Below are positions 15,840 to 24,322 of a stretch of 64,000 bases of DNA, in pieces; within the stretch, counting starts at the first letter, position 1; each line of letters opens with the position of its first letter. The notes below the pieces were generated by a model. It was not told the origin of the DNA. It did not search any database and saw only the letters and a list, made by a program, of their open reading frames with translations. The stretch comes from DASQZT01 sp963728965 (lineage in GTDB: Bacteria; Acidobacteriota; Terriglobia; Bryobacterales; Bryobacteraceae), in the NCBI GenBank assembly GCA_963728965.1, contig CAVSMH010000006.1, positions 434,001 through 498,000 of the forward strand, given 5' to 3'. The position numbers and the translations under genes are program-made.

Positions 15840-16091
15840 ATGTTGGCTATCCTGGTTTACCTGGCCGCTGCGGCCATTCCCGTTTACACTCTGTATCGTT
15901 TCGGTTCTCAATCGTGGTATTGGCACGTTGCTGCCATTGCCGCCGCAATTGCATTAGGGTTCGTCCCTATTCCGCCCGACTTCCAGCGGCGCGGCATCGA
16001 TCTCCTGCTTGGATGCTCGCTGGTGGTTCTGCTCCTCTGGGGTGTTGGGGGGCTGATCCTGCCCCACCGGCACCGGGAGAGACACGCTTAA
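15840..16091 (+). CDS. Small membrane protein of unknown function
   Basis: An 83-residue protein with three hydrophobic segments (about residues 2-19, 28-44 and 54-74), probably an inner-membrane protein. It has AGGAGG at 15824-15829 and its own promoter at 15789-15817. The C-terminus is short and basic (HRHRERHA). No family is recognised. It sits between frr and a decayed surface-protein fragment and partly overlaps that fragment. The good promoter and ribosome site make it a likely real gene. Confidence 0.7.
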   Translation: MLAILVYLAAAAIPVYTLYRFGSQSWYWHVAAIAAAIALGFVPIPPDFQRRGIDLLLGCSLVVLLLWGVGGLILPHRHRERHA

Positions 16092-16362
16092 CCCGGACCA
16101 CGCCACCGATATTCCTCCTGAACTCGGAATCATGGAGGGCGCTACCGTCATCCAATATCACAAAGTCCGGATTGGTGACGCCCGAGTGCTTCTGCCGAAG
16201 ACTGCCGAAATGGGGATGGTTCCCTTCGACGGCTACCGGACCCGGAACGTGACGGAATTTTCGTCATGCCGGGCCTGCGTCAGCCAATCCACATTCACCT
16301 TCGGCGGGCCGGCTCCGGCGCCCGCCGCCAGCCGGCAAGAAGTGACCGGCTGGCCGCGCTAA
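16057..16362 (+). pseudogene. Remnant of the C-terminal domain of an acidobacterial surface-protein family
   Basis: The frame is open from just after a stop at 16054 to the TAA at 16362. Its translation (PPELG near the start, then QYHKVRIGDARVLLPKTAEM, then RNVTEFSSCR and STFTFG) aligns with the C-terminal end of the protein at 62655-64000 (QYVRLGDLRQYLLPVHAE, RNSIDFRNYHKY, SEITFG). Only this last domain is left: there is no signal peptide or upstream part. An internal ATG at 16132 would give just 76 residues without a ribosome site. The 5' part overlaps the preceding membrane-protein gene in another frame. I read it as a decayed gene end, though translation as a small protein cannot be excluded. 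Confidence 0.55.
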
Positions 16363-16384
16363 AATAGCGGAATCACCCGGGAAA

Positions 16385-16906
16385 GTGAACGGAAGACAAT
16401 TGCCCCGTAAGCCCTTAACTACGGCCATCTATCCGGGCTCGTTCGACCCGATCACGAACGGCCATCTGGACCTGATCCAGCGCGGTTCGCGGCTCTTCGA
16501 TAAGCTGATCGTTTCGATTCTGCGCCACGATGCCAAAGAGCCGCTGTTTTCCGTCCAAGAACGCATGGAGATGCTCAGCGAAGTCGTTCATGTCTATCCC
16601 AACGTGGAGGTCGATTCGTTCAACGGTCTGCTGGTGGATTACGCCCGCCAGCGAACCGCCTCGGTGCTGCTTCGCGGCATCCGCGCCATCTCGGACTACG
16701 AGTACGAACTCCAGATGGCGCTCATGAACCGGCGCCTGAGGCCGGAGTTGGAAACCGTCTTCCTGATGTCGAATGAAGCCTATTCGTTCATCAGTTCCCG
16801 GTTGGTGAAAGAAGTGTTTGGATTGGGTGGGGATATCAGGGGGCTGGTGCCGGCTTCGGTGGAAGCCAGGCTCCAGCGCAGGCTGGCAAAAACGAATCTA
16901 ATCTGA
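16385..16906 (+). CDS. coaD: Phosphopantetheine adenylyltransferase
   Basis: A 173-residue enzyme of coenzyme A synthesis that converts 4'-phosphopantetheine and ATP to dephospho-CoA. The nucleotidyltransferase signature T-x-x-H is in AIYPGSFDPITNGHLDLIQR. Other markers are LLRGIRAISDYEYELQMALMN and the ISSRLVKEV motif near the end (SSR for phosphate binding). The start is a GTG at 16385 or a TTG at 16400; GGAAGA at 16391-16396 lies just before the second. It is followed at once by the aminotransferase on the same strand. Complete. Confidence 0.95.
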   Translation: MNGRQLPRKPLTTAIYPGSFDPITNGHLDLIQRGSRLFDKLIVSILRHDAKEPLFSVQERMEMLSEVVHVYPNVEVDSFNGLLVDYARQRTASVLLRGIRAISDYEYELQMALMNRRLRPELETVFLMSNEAYSFISSRLVKEVFGLGGDIRGLVPASVEARLQRRLAKTNLI

Positions 16907-16927
16907 GAGGGGTTGAATCCGATTCCC

Positions 16928-18118
16928 ATGCAGGCAGCAGTTAACGGTATTGCAGGACGAATTTCTTCCATCAGCGTCTCGTCGACCATGAAAGTGGCCG
17001 CGGATGCCGAAAAACTCCGCGCCCGTGGTATCGACGTGGTCGATTTCGGCGCCGGCGAGCCCGACTTCCCGACGCCCGAAAACATCAAGCAGGCGGCCAT
17101 TCGCGCGCTCGAGCAGAACTTCACCAAGTACACCCCGGCCAGCGGCACCGCCGAACTGAAAAGGGCCGTCTGCGACCGTCACCGCGAGGATTTCGGAACC
17201 CGTTACGAACTCGCCGAATGCATGATCACGGTGGGCGGCAAGCACGTGATCTTCAACCTCATGCAGGCGCTCATCGATCCCGGCGATGAAGTCGTCATCC
17301 CCGTGCCCTACTGGGTAACCTACAAGGACGTGGTAAACTACGCCGGCGGCAAGTGCGTGTTCGTCGAGACCGACGAACAGCAGGGCTTCGTTCTGACCGC
17401 CGCCATGATCGAGCCGTACCTCAACGCGCGCACCAAGCTGGTGATCGTCAACTCGCCCTCCAACCCCAGCGGCGCCGTGTTGGACCGCGAGGAATTCGAG
17501 AAGATTTTCCACCTCACCTCCACCCGCGGCATCTACCTGTTGACCGACGAGTGCTACTGCAAGTTCCTGTACGACGGCCAGCCGTTTTCGATCGCGTCCC
17601 TTCCCGGCGCTTCCCAAACCGTACTGGTGGCCGGTTCTCTCTCGAAAACCTATGCCATGACCGGCTGGCGCATCGGATTCGGCCTGGTCCCGGCGCCCAT
17701 CGCCGCCGCCATGAACAAGCTGCAGAGCCACTCCACGTCGAACCCCACCTCCATTTCGCAGAAGGCCGCGGTAGAGGCCCTGCGCGGGCCGCAGGAATCG
17801 GTGAGCATCATGCTCGCCGAGTACCGTAAACGGCGCGATTTCGTGGTGAACCGCCTGCGCGCGATTCCCGGCGTCACCTGCGCCGAACCGCGCGGCGCCT
17901 TCTACGCCTACCCCAACATCGCGACGGCCATCGGCAACAACGGCATCGGCGACACCCTTCAGTTCGCGGAGCGGCTGCTCGCCGAAGCACACGTGGCGGT
18001 GGTGCCCGGCGAAGCCTTCGGCACCGATCGTCACGTCCGGATTTCCTACGCCGCGTCCATGGCCGAGTTGGAACGCGGGCTCGACCGCATCCACCAGTTC
18101 ATCGCCGGACGCGCCTAG
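16928..18118 (+). CDS. Class I/II aminotransferase (aspartate aminotransferase type)
   Basis: A 396-residue PLP enzyme of the fold-type I, AAT I-gamma subgroup, most like aspartate or aspartate/prephenate aminotransferases. Visible are FGAGEPDFPTPENIKQAA, YTPASGTAELKRAV (substrate and PLP-phosphate region), VNSPSNPSGAVL, and the Schiff-base lysine in AGSLSKTYAMTGWRIGF near residue 240. The Arg that binds the substrate carboxylate is in HVRISYAAS near the C-terminus. ATG 16928 is preferred; a TTG at 16913 abuts the GAGAGGGG ribosome site too closely. It catalyses amino transfer between aspartate and 2-oxoglutarate or a related pair. It is two bases from manA and probably co-transcribed with it. 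Confidence 0.92.
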   Translation: MQAAVNGIAGRISSISVSSTMKVAADAEKLRARGIDVVDFGAGEPDFPTPENIKQAAIRALEQNFTKYTPASGTAELKRAVCDRHREDFGTRYELAECMITVGGKHVIFNLMQALIDPGDEVVIPVPYWVTYKDVVNYAGGKCVFVETDEQQGFVLTAAMIEPYLNARTKLVIVNSPSNPSGAVLDREEFEKIFHLTSTRGIYLLTDECYCKFLYDGQPFSIASLPGASQTVLVAGSLSKTYAMTGWRIGFGLVPAPIAAAMNKLQSHSTSNPTSISQKAAVEALRGPQESVSIMLAEYRKRRDFVVNRLRAIPGVTCAEPRGAFYAYPNIATAIGNNGIGDTLQFAERLLAEAHVAVVPGEAFGTDRHVRISYAASMAELERGLDRIHQFIAGRA

Positions 18119-18120
18119 GC

Positions 18121-18888
18121 ATGCGGAAGCTCACCCCTTCCCTGCGCGAGAAGGTGTGGGGGAAGACGCGCCTGGGCCCCTATTTTCCCAATGTCCAAAC
18201 CCGCATCGGCGAGGTGTGGTACCTGGCCGATCGCGAGTTGCCGCTGCTGGTGAAACTGCTCTTCACCTCCGCGCCGCTCTCCGTTCAGGTGCACCCCGCC
18301 GATGGCGAAGACGGCCCGCGCGGCAAAACCGAGATGTGGCACATCCTCGGTGCCGATCCCGGCGCGGCGATTGCCCTGGGCTTCCGCAAGCCCATTACCC
18401 GCGAACGGTTGCGCCACGCCTCGGAGACCGGAGAAATCGAAAACCTGCTCAATTGGATCCCCGTCAAACCCGGCGAGACGTACTTCACGCCGGCCCATAC
18501 CGTGCATGCCATCGGCGCCGGACTCGTCCTTTGCGAAATCCAGCAGAACTCCGATATCACCTATCGGCTCTGGGACTACGGCCGCCCGCGCGAACTGCAC
18601 CGCGAACAGGCCATCCGCGTTTCCGATTTGGGTGTGCATCCCGGCGCCGTTGCGGAGGATGTGGTGCGCTGCCCCTATTTCGTCACCAGAACCATCCGCC
18701 TGTCGCCTGGTCAGGAGTGGATGCCGTCCGCGCACGGTTGCCACCAGTGCATCTGCCTGGAAGGCGCGGGCACCATTGGCGCGGCGCCCTATCGTCCCGG
18801 CGACGTGTGGCTGCTGCCGGAATCGGGTCCCCAGCCGCCGGTCCGCTCGGTGACCGCCAGCCGATTCCTCGCTACCCACGTCCCCTGA
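18121..18888 (+). CDS. manA: Mannose-6-phosphate isomerase, class I (short form)
   Basis: A 255-residue cupin-fold isomerase interconverting mannose 6-phosphate and fructose 6-phosphate, feeding GDP-mannose and polysaccharide synthesis. Zinc-site motifs are SVQVHPAD (His), GKTEMWHIL (Glu) and AHTVHAIGAG (His), followed by EIQQNSDITYRLWDYGR with the catalytic Arg. It is shorter than the E. coli enzyme (391 residues) and resembles the compact Bacillus-type form but lacks some C-terminal length. The N-terminal KVWGKTRLG region is conserved. It starts two bases after the aminotransferase and converges on the DUF1501 gene 12 bases away. Confidence 0.9.
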   Translation: MRKLTPSLREKVWGKTRLGPYFPNVQTRIGEVWYLADRELPLLVKLLFTSAPLSVQVHPADGEDGPRGKTEMWHILGADPGAAIALGFRKPITRERLRHASETGEIENLLNWIPVKPGETYFTPAHTVHAIGAGLVLCEIQQNSDITYRLWDYGRPRELHREQAIRVSDLGVHPGAVAEDVVRCPYFVTRTIRLSPGQEWMPSAHGCHQCICLEGAGTIGAAPYRPGDVWLLPESGPQPPVRSVTASRFLATHVP

Positions 18889-18900
18889 CCGGCCGCCCCG

Positions 18901-20295
18901 CTAGCCCCACAATTCGTGTACCGGATAAAAGTGGATCGGCCCGGTCTGCGGCACATATTCGAACCCGCGGCCCAGCGGATCGTCGCGCCGGATGGTCGTC
19001 CAGTCGATGCCCAGCGCCGAATAGATCGTCGCTTCGATGTCCTCCGCATACACGTACCGGTCCTGCGACCAGCCGTAGTCGGCCACGTCCGAGCCCGCCG
19101 CGTTGGTCGCTCCGAGCACCGTGCCGCCCTTCACGCCCCCGCCCGCGAAAAACGCGAACTGCTGCGGAAAATGATCGCGTCCGGCCGCGCCCGATAGCGA
19201 CCCGACCGTGCGCCCGAATTCGCCCATCATCACCACCAGCGTCGAGGCGAGCAGCCCGCTCGCTTTCAAGTCGCTCACCAGTTGGGAAACCGCGTCGTCC
19301 AGAATCTTGCCCTTGGCCGGGAGACCGTTGGCGGCGTAGATGTTCTGGTGCATGTCCCACCCGTCGTTGGAGGTGATCTGGATATACCGCGTCCCCTGCC
19401 CGGCCTTCAGCACCTGTCCCGCTACCAGGCAGGCGTTGCCAAGCGCCGTGCCGCCATAGCGCGTGCTGTCGGCCGCGGTGAAGCCGAACGCCTGGTTCAC
19501 CACCGGGTTGTACATCATGTTGTCCGCGGCCCAATAGAAGTCGTCGTAATCATGCTGCGGCTGCCCGTTGGGTGCGGCCGTGCGCAGGCTGTCGTCCATC
19601 GAGTGCATCAGTTGCCATCGCCGGTAGAAGGCCGCCTGGCCGTCCGGATGGCTCGTATTGGCGATTCCTCCGGTGCTCGGCGTGACTTTGAGCGGCGCGT
19701 AGATGGCCGGCAGAAACCCCGCGCCCACTCCCGCCCCCGAATTCAGCGCCAGGAACGGCGGAAAGATCTGCCCCTTGGCGCGCTCCTTGTCCTTCTCGAT
19801 GGCCACGATGCTGCCGATGTTCGGGGCGATGTTGCCCAGCACCGCCGCCGGGTTGCGGCCGATCTGCGTCCACGTCTGCGCCAGCGAGTGCACCAGCGCG
19901 TGCGAACGCAACGATCGCACGATGGCGAAATCTCCCAGCATCGTGCCCAGCTTCGGCAGCAGGCCCGCCGGCCACACGATCCCGTTCGCCGTCTGCGGAG
20001 CGAAGCTGGCGGGCGTCACCCCGTTGACCATCTTGAAATCGAACGTGTCGATATGGCTCGGTGCGCCCGCCAGCAGAATGAAAATCACGTTCTTCGCCGT
20101 GTTCTTGGTCGTCCCTCCGCTCAACGTCAGCTCCGCCGCTTTCGCGTAGCGCTGCGCCAGGAATGCCCCGCTCACGCCGGCGCCCAGAATCTCGAAAAAG
20201 CCCCGCCGCGTCCAGTGCGGCCGGTTGAAGAAGGCCGTGTGGTCCCACCCGCACGTGCGGTAATAGCGATTCCATTCTTCCTGTGCTTTGCTCAC
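18901..20295 (-). CDS. DUF1501 family secreted protein (Tat signal)
   Basis: A 464-residue protein of the DUF1501 family, a sulfatase/alkaline-phosphatase-like fold common in Planctomycetes and Acidobacteria. The GTG at 20295 is chosen since GAGGAGGG lies just upstream. An N-terminal twin-arginine-like signal (TRRGFFEILGAGVSGAFLA) follows about 25 residues of cytoplasmic lead. Family motifs are VIFILLAGAPSHIDTFD, the SLRSHALVHSLAQT segment, VVMMGEFGRTVGS and FPQQFAFFAGGGVKGG. The usual partner DUF1549/DUF1553 gene is 13 bases upstream on the same strand, so the two form an operon. The pair is believed to act on extracellular or periplasmic substrates, but no reaction is established. Confidence 0.88.
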   Translation of the reverse strand: MSKAQEEWNRYYRTCGWDHTAFFNRPHWTRRGFFEILGAGVSGAFLAQRYAKAAELTLSGGTTKNTAKNVIFILLAGAPSHIDTFDFKMVNGVTPASFAPQTANGIVWPAGLLPKLGTMLGDFAIVRSLRSHALVHSLAQTWTQIGRNPAAVLGNIAPNIGSIVAIEKDKERAKGQIFPPFLALNSGAGVGAGFLPAIYAPLKVTPSTGGIANTSHPDGQAAFYRRWQLMHSMDDSLRTAAPNGQPQHDYDDFYWAADNMMYNPVVNQAFGFTAADSTRYGGTALGNACLVAGQVLKAGQGTRYIQITSNDGWDMHQNIYAANGLPAKGKILDDAVSQLVSDLKASGLLASTLVVMMGEFGRTVGSLSGAAGRDHFPQQFAFFAGGGVKGGTVLGATNAAGSDVADYGWSQDRYVYAEDIEATIYSALGIDWTTIRRDDPLGRGFEYVPQTGPIHFYPVHELWG

Positions 20296-20308
20296 CGTGA
20301 CGCCCTCC

Positions 20309-22294
20309 TCAGTAGTTGAAAAAGAAGTCCACCTTGTTGTACAGCGACCACGCCAGGTCCTGCACGGCGGCATTGCGCGCCGCCCCGCTGGCCGGAAGCG
20401 CGGCCAGTGCCTTGGCCTTCTCGTCGTCGGTCGGATAGCGCGAGAGGATGTGGAGGAACAGCGTGTTCACCAGGTCGGGATTGCTCTGGTTGAGGTTCCG
20501 CATGATGAGCTGGCTTCCGGTGGCGCCCGAGGCCTTCACGCGGCTGACTACCAGCGGATGGTTCATCAGGTTCAACGCCTGGAGAATCGAGCCTTCCGCC
20601 CGGCGCGGCTGGTCGTCGCGGTTGCCCCGCAGGAAGCTGTCCAGGAAACTGTTCGCATTCCCGTCGCGGCTGGCGGAGACGTCCGGCCACTGCATGGCGA
20701 AGCTCGGGTTGGGGAATCCCAGGTCGGTGAATCCGGTAATCGTGTAGCTGGGCAGCGTTCCGCTCGACTGCACCACGGCGTCGTGAATCTCTTCCGCCCA
20801 CAGGCGCCGCACGAACTTGCGCGCGAAGTACGGTTCCCATGCCGGGTTCCACGTGCCCTCGTAGCGGCTGGAAAGCTGGTACGTGTCGGAGGTAGCGATC
20901 TCGCGCATCAGCGCCCGCAGGTCGTATCCGCCCGCGGCGAAGTGCGTCGCCAGCAGGTTCAGCAGGCGCGCATTGGTGGGCTGCAAGCTCCACGGCGCCG
21001 GCGGCGGGTTGTCGGGGTCGAGCCGCGCCGGATCGAACGAATCCACCGGGTCCACGATCCCGCGGCCGAAGAACTCCTTCCAGATGTAGTTGACCGTGGC
21101 GCGCGCAAACTGGGAATCGGACGTGATGCTCCGCGCCAGCGCCACCCGGTATTTGTCGCCCGTCTTGGGACTCTCGCCGCTGAAGATGTACTGCGGCGGC
21201 ACGTAGTAGCAGGGCTGCCCGGCCTTGCACCCGCTGGGAGCCACGCGTGCCGGGCGGTTGCCGGTCGTCGTGTTCAGCGTGTAGTCCTGCGTGTAGCCCT
21301 GGACATCGTCCTCGACCACCCAATAGGCGCCGTTCGGCATGCTGGCATCGTTCACCCGCGCGATGCGCGTGTGGGAAACGTACGACGCCAGTTGCCACGC
21401 CTGGTAGCGGGTCGTCTGGCTGGCCCACAGGCTCAGCGCGTCCAGGTGGCCGCGGCCGTTGTGGCACAGCAGGCAGTTGACGTGCGAGATCCCCAGGAAC
21501 GTGTCGAACACGAATGCCGTCCCCTGGTCCATCAGGTCCTGCTTCGGACCGCCCGTGATGAAAGCGTTCAGCATGTAATTCGACGGGCCGTCTTCGTAGG
21601 TGTTGTTGGTCGCCGCGGAGATCATCTCGGCGGCCATCCGGTCGTACGGTTTGTTGGCCGCCAGCGAATCGTGAATCCACCGGTAGAACGCGTTGCGGCC
21701 CTGCGGGAAACGGCGCAGCCCGGTGCTCCGTTTGCTGTCGATGTTCTGGTACAAGTCGCCGAAATACATGGTCCACTTGTCCACCCACTCCGGCTGGTTC
21801 AACAGCTCGTCCACCAGTGCGGCGCGCTTATTGGCGCTGGTGTCGGCGACGAACGCCAGCACCCGATCGGCGGCGGGAATGCGGCCGGTCAGGTCGAGCG
21901 TCGCCCGGCGGATGAATTCCCAGTCCGTGGCTGCCGCCGCGGGAGTGATGTGGTTGGCCTGGAAATCGGCCTGAATGTACGAATCGATGGTGCCGGCCGC
22001 GTGCGCCTGTTCGAACGTGTACGTGCGGCTGCCTCCCGGCGGCGGGGGCAGATTCGCGATTACCTGCGCGGTACGGGCGGACAGGGCCGAGCCCTCCCGC
22101 GATTCCCGTTCGCCGCGCAACGCCGCCGCGGCGAACCGCTCGCGCTGGCTGCCGAAGTACGTGCATTCGGCGTGGGACACGGTGAGTGCCGCGGGATCGG
22201 GCCGTGGGCCGTCTTCGGCCTTCCCTATCCACAGGCTGGACGCAATCAGAACGGAAATACCACAGAGGACAAACAAACACCGAGGCTGGTTCAT
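20309..22294 (-). CDS. DUF1549/DUF1553 secreted protein with CxxCH motif
   Basis: A 661-residue exported protein with signal peptide (MNQPRCLFVLCGISVLIASS). The DUF1549 domain (about residues 100-300) shows DWEFIRRATLDLTGRIP and KWTMYFGDLYQN. It includes CLLCHNGRGHLD, a CxxCH motif that may hold a c-type haem. The DUF1553 domain follows, with FARATVNYIWKEFFGRGIVDP and ATHFAAGGYDLRALMREIATSDTYQLSSR. Start ATG 22294 has GGAGGGG upstream. In Planctomycetes such genes are often fused to cytochrome domains and paired with DUF1501, as here. Function is unknown; a role in surface polysaccharide or redox chemistry is only conjecture. Confidence 0.88.
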   Translation of the reverse strand: MNQPRCLFVLCGISVLIASSLWIGKAEDGPRPDPAALTVSHAECTYFGSQRERFAAAALRGERESREGSALSARTAQVIANLPPPPGGSRTYTFEQAHAAGTIDSYIQADFQANHITPAAAATDWEFIRRATLDLTGRIPAADRVLAFVADTSANKRAALVDELLNQPEWVDKWTMYFGDLYQNIDSKRSTGLRRFPQGRNAFYRWIHDSLAANKPYDRMAAEMISAATNNTYEDGPSNYMLNAFITGGPKQDLMDQGTAFVFDTFLGISHVNCLLCHNGRGHLDALSLWASQTTRYQAWQLASYVSHTRIARVNDASMPNGAYWVVEDDVQGYTQDYTLNTTTGNRPARVAPSGCKAGQPCYYVPPQYIFSGESPKTGDKYRVALARSITSDSQFARATVNYIWKEFFGRGIVDPVDSFDPARLDPDNPPPAPWSLQPTNARLLNLLATHFAAGGYDLRALMREIATSDTYQLSSRYEGTWNPAWEPYFARKFVRRLWAEEIHDAVVQSSGTLPSYTITGFTDLGFPNPSFAMQWPDVSASRDGNANSFLDSFLRGNRDDQPRRAEGSILQALNLMNHPLVVSRVKASGATGSQLIMRNLNQSNPDLVNTLFLHILSRYPTDDEKAKALAALPASGAARNAAVQDLAWSLYNKVDFFFNY

Positions 22295-22485
22295 TCACCC
22301 CTCCGCACGGGCGCGTTAGCGCCATTGTACGATACTCCTAAACCCTCCGCCGAAAGGGAAGTTCCATTATTTTTTCTTAGCAAACGGGTGTATCGAAGCT
22401 CCCCGTTCCGCACCCCCCCGCCTGCCGTGGCCGCCCCCCTGCCGATCCAAACCGGGGAGGCGCCCGCGTGGTTTATCATTGCGGC
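22295..22485. other. Divergent intergenic region
   Basis: A 191-base spacer between divergently transcribed secreted-protein genes. On the minus strand TACAAT near 22325-22330 resembles a -10 element, and on the plus strand TATCAT near 22469-22474 does. Neither has a recognisable -35 partner. Confidence 0.25.
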
Positions 22486-24315
22486 ATGAGACGACACTTG
22501 GGATGGATGGCCGCCACCGCGCTTTGGGCGGGCGCCTCCCTCCCCGCGCAGACTCTGAATAACCAGGCGCTCAACGGCAAATACTTCTTCCGTCACGTGT
22601 CCCTGGGCACGGACGGCTTGGGCAATATCAGCGATCCCCGCAGCCTGATCGGCAGCATCACGTTCGACGGGAACGGGCATTACAACTTTACCGCACAACA
22701 GTTGGTGGGCGCCGCCAATGCCAGCAACGTCACCGGGTCCGGCGCCTATTCGGTGGACCCGGCCGGCATCGTCGCCATGGATAGCCCGCTCGCCGGCGGC
22801 CTCCGTCTGAATGCCCGCGTCGGCCCCGAAGCGCTGGTCGGATCCACCACCGCCGGCTCCGCCAATGCCTACGACATGCTGGTAGCCATACCCGCTCCCG
22901 CCAGCGCGCCGGCCATGCCCGGCTTGTCGTACTGGGTGGCCAGCCTGGAGTTCCCCGGCGGAGTCGGCCGGACCGCGCGCAACTCCTTCTACAACCTCTC
23001 CTTCGCTGCCCTGGGCAGGCTGCTCGATTTCCAGGCGGTGGGCCACGCTACCAACATCGCCGCCGGCCAGCCGGTCACCCAGGCCGTGCTCGGGCCTACT
23101 TACAGCATCGGCGCCGATGGCAGCGGAAGCGTGGTGTTCGGGCCCAGCCTCGGCACCGCCCTGTTAAGCGGCGTGCGCACGTTCTTTGTGTCGAAGTCGG
23201 GAAATGTCATCCTGGGCGGCTCCGCCGGCCTCCACGACATGCTCATCGGCGTGAAGGCGCCCACCACCTCGAACAACGCCACCTTCACCGGCAATTACTG
23301 GGGGGCCGGACTCCGCTTCAACCCCGCGGGCCAACCGCCCGATGTGAGCGGCTATGTCGGATCGATGGCCGCCCGCGGCCAGGGCAGCGTCACCTGGAGC
23401 CGGCGCATCCACCGCCTGGGCTCGGACTCTTACGACTTCACCGGCGTGAACGCGTACTCGCTCGGCTCGAACGGTTCCGGGATTACGGAATTGTCGCAGA
23501 TCGGGATCGGCTTGGGCGGCACCGCGGTCGTATCTTCGGCGATCAGTACGCTCGATACCGGAGCGTACGAAATTTATTTCGGAGGGCAGATGGCCTCGCT
23601 CACCGGCGCGGGCGTCTTTTTGAATCCGCAGGGCGTCACCAGCGCCGCCAGCTTTTTCCCGCCGGGGACGCCGGTTTCGCCCGGTGAGTTTATCGCCCTG
23701 TTCGGTACCGGCATGGCCGCCGGCGACCAGACCGCCAGCCCGCCCTACCCGCCATCGCTGAACGGGGTCAGCGTCTCCATCAACGGCCAGCCCGCGCCCA
23801 TGCAGTTCGTCAGTGCCAACCGCATCAATTGCCTGGTGCCGTATGAGATGCAGGGCTCGACCGCCACCATCGTGGTGCGCAGCGGCGATGCGGATTCCAA
23901 TCCGGTGACCGTGCCCGTGGCCGCGACCACCCCCAGCGTCTTTTCCCTGAACCAGTCGGGCAGCGGTTTGGGCGCCGTGCTCCACCTCGATGGCTCCCCC
24001 GTTACCGCCAGCCGCCCCGCCGCCGGCAACGAAGCGGTTTCCATTTACCTCACCGGTATGGGGGTGGTCGATCCGCCGGTTCCCGACGGCACCGCGGGTG
24101 GGGCCAATCCGTTTAGCAACTCCCTCTCACGACCGACCGTCTTAATCGGCGGAGCCAAGGCCACGCTGCTGTACAGCGGCCTCGCCCCCGGATTCCCGGG
24201 CCTGTACCAGATCAACATTCAGTTGCCGGGAATCCTGCCCGGCTCCGGAACGTTGCCGTTGGCCATCCAGACGGAAAACGCCGTTCACGACCAGGTGGAT
24301 ATCGCGGTCAAATAA
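22486..24315 (+). CDS. Secreted protein with Solibacter-type C-terminal domain (TIGR03437-like)
   Basis: A 609-residue exported protein. ATG 22486 opens a signal peptide (MRRHLGWMAATALWAGASLPAQ); an in-frame GTG at 22468 is less likely. The first 370 residues are Gly/Ser/Asn-rich and probably beta-structured, without a domain I can name. The C-terminal 220 residues match the domain abundant in Solibacter: TSAASFFPPGTPVSPGEFIALFG, the ING-P-A-P-x-x-F-V repeats, NCLVPYEMQG, and a second half with ISIYLTGMG-like (VSIYLTGMG) and LYQINIQLPG motifs. It resembles IPT/TIG-like beta sandwiches. The domain is taken to be a surface or sorting module. It converges on the amidohydrolase. Confidence 0.85.
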   Translation: MRRHLGWMAATALWAGASLPAQTLNNQALNGKYFFRHVSLGTDGLGNISDPRSLIGSITFDGNGHYNFTAQQLVGAANASNVTGSGAYSVDPAGIVAMDSPLAGGLRLNARVGPEALVGSTTAGSANAYDMLVAIPAPASAPAMPGLSYWVASLEFPGGVGRTARNSFYNLSFAALGRLLDFQAVGHATNIAAGQPVTQAVLGPTYSIGADGSGSVVFGPSLGTALLSGVRTFFVSKSGNVILGGSAGLHDMLIGVKAPTTSNNATFTGNYWGAGLRFNPAGQPPDVSGYVGSMAARGQGSVTWSRRIHRLGSDSYDFTGVNAYSLGSNGSGITELSQIGIGLGGTAVVSSAISTLDTGAYEIYFGGQMASLTGAGVFLNPQGVTSAASFFPPGTPVSPGEFIALFGTGMAAGDQTASPPYPPSLNGVSVSINGQPAPMQFVSANRINCLVPYEMQGSTATIVVRSGDADSNPVTVPVAATTPSVFSLNQSGSGLGAVLHLDGSPVTASRPAAGNEAVSIYLTGMGVVDPPVPDGTAGGANPFSNSLSRPTVLIGGAKATLLYSGLAPGFPGLYQINIQLPGILPGSGTLPLAIQTENAVHDQVDIAVK

Positions 24316-24322
24316 GCGGCCG

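Noticed and set aside
20288..22489. 733-codon plus-strand frame antisense to the DUF1549/DUF1553 gene
   Set aside because: Arg/Val-rich translation with no domain; the minus-strand gene has a signal peptide and family motifs.
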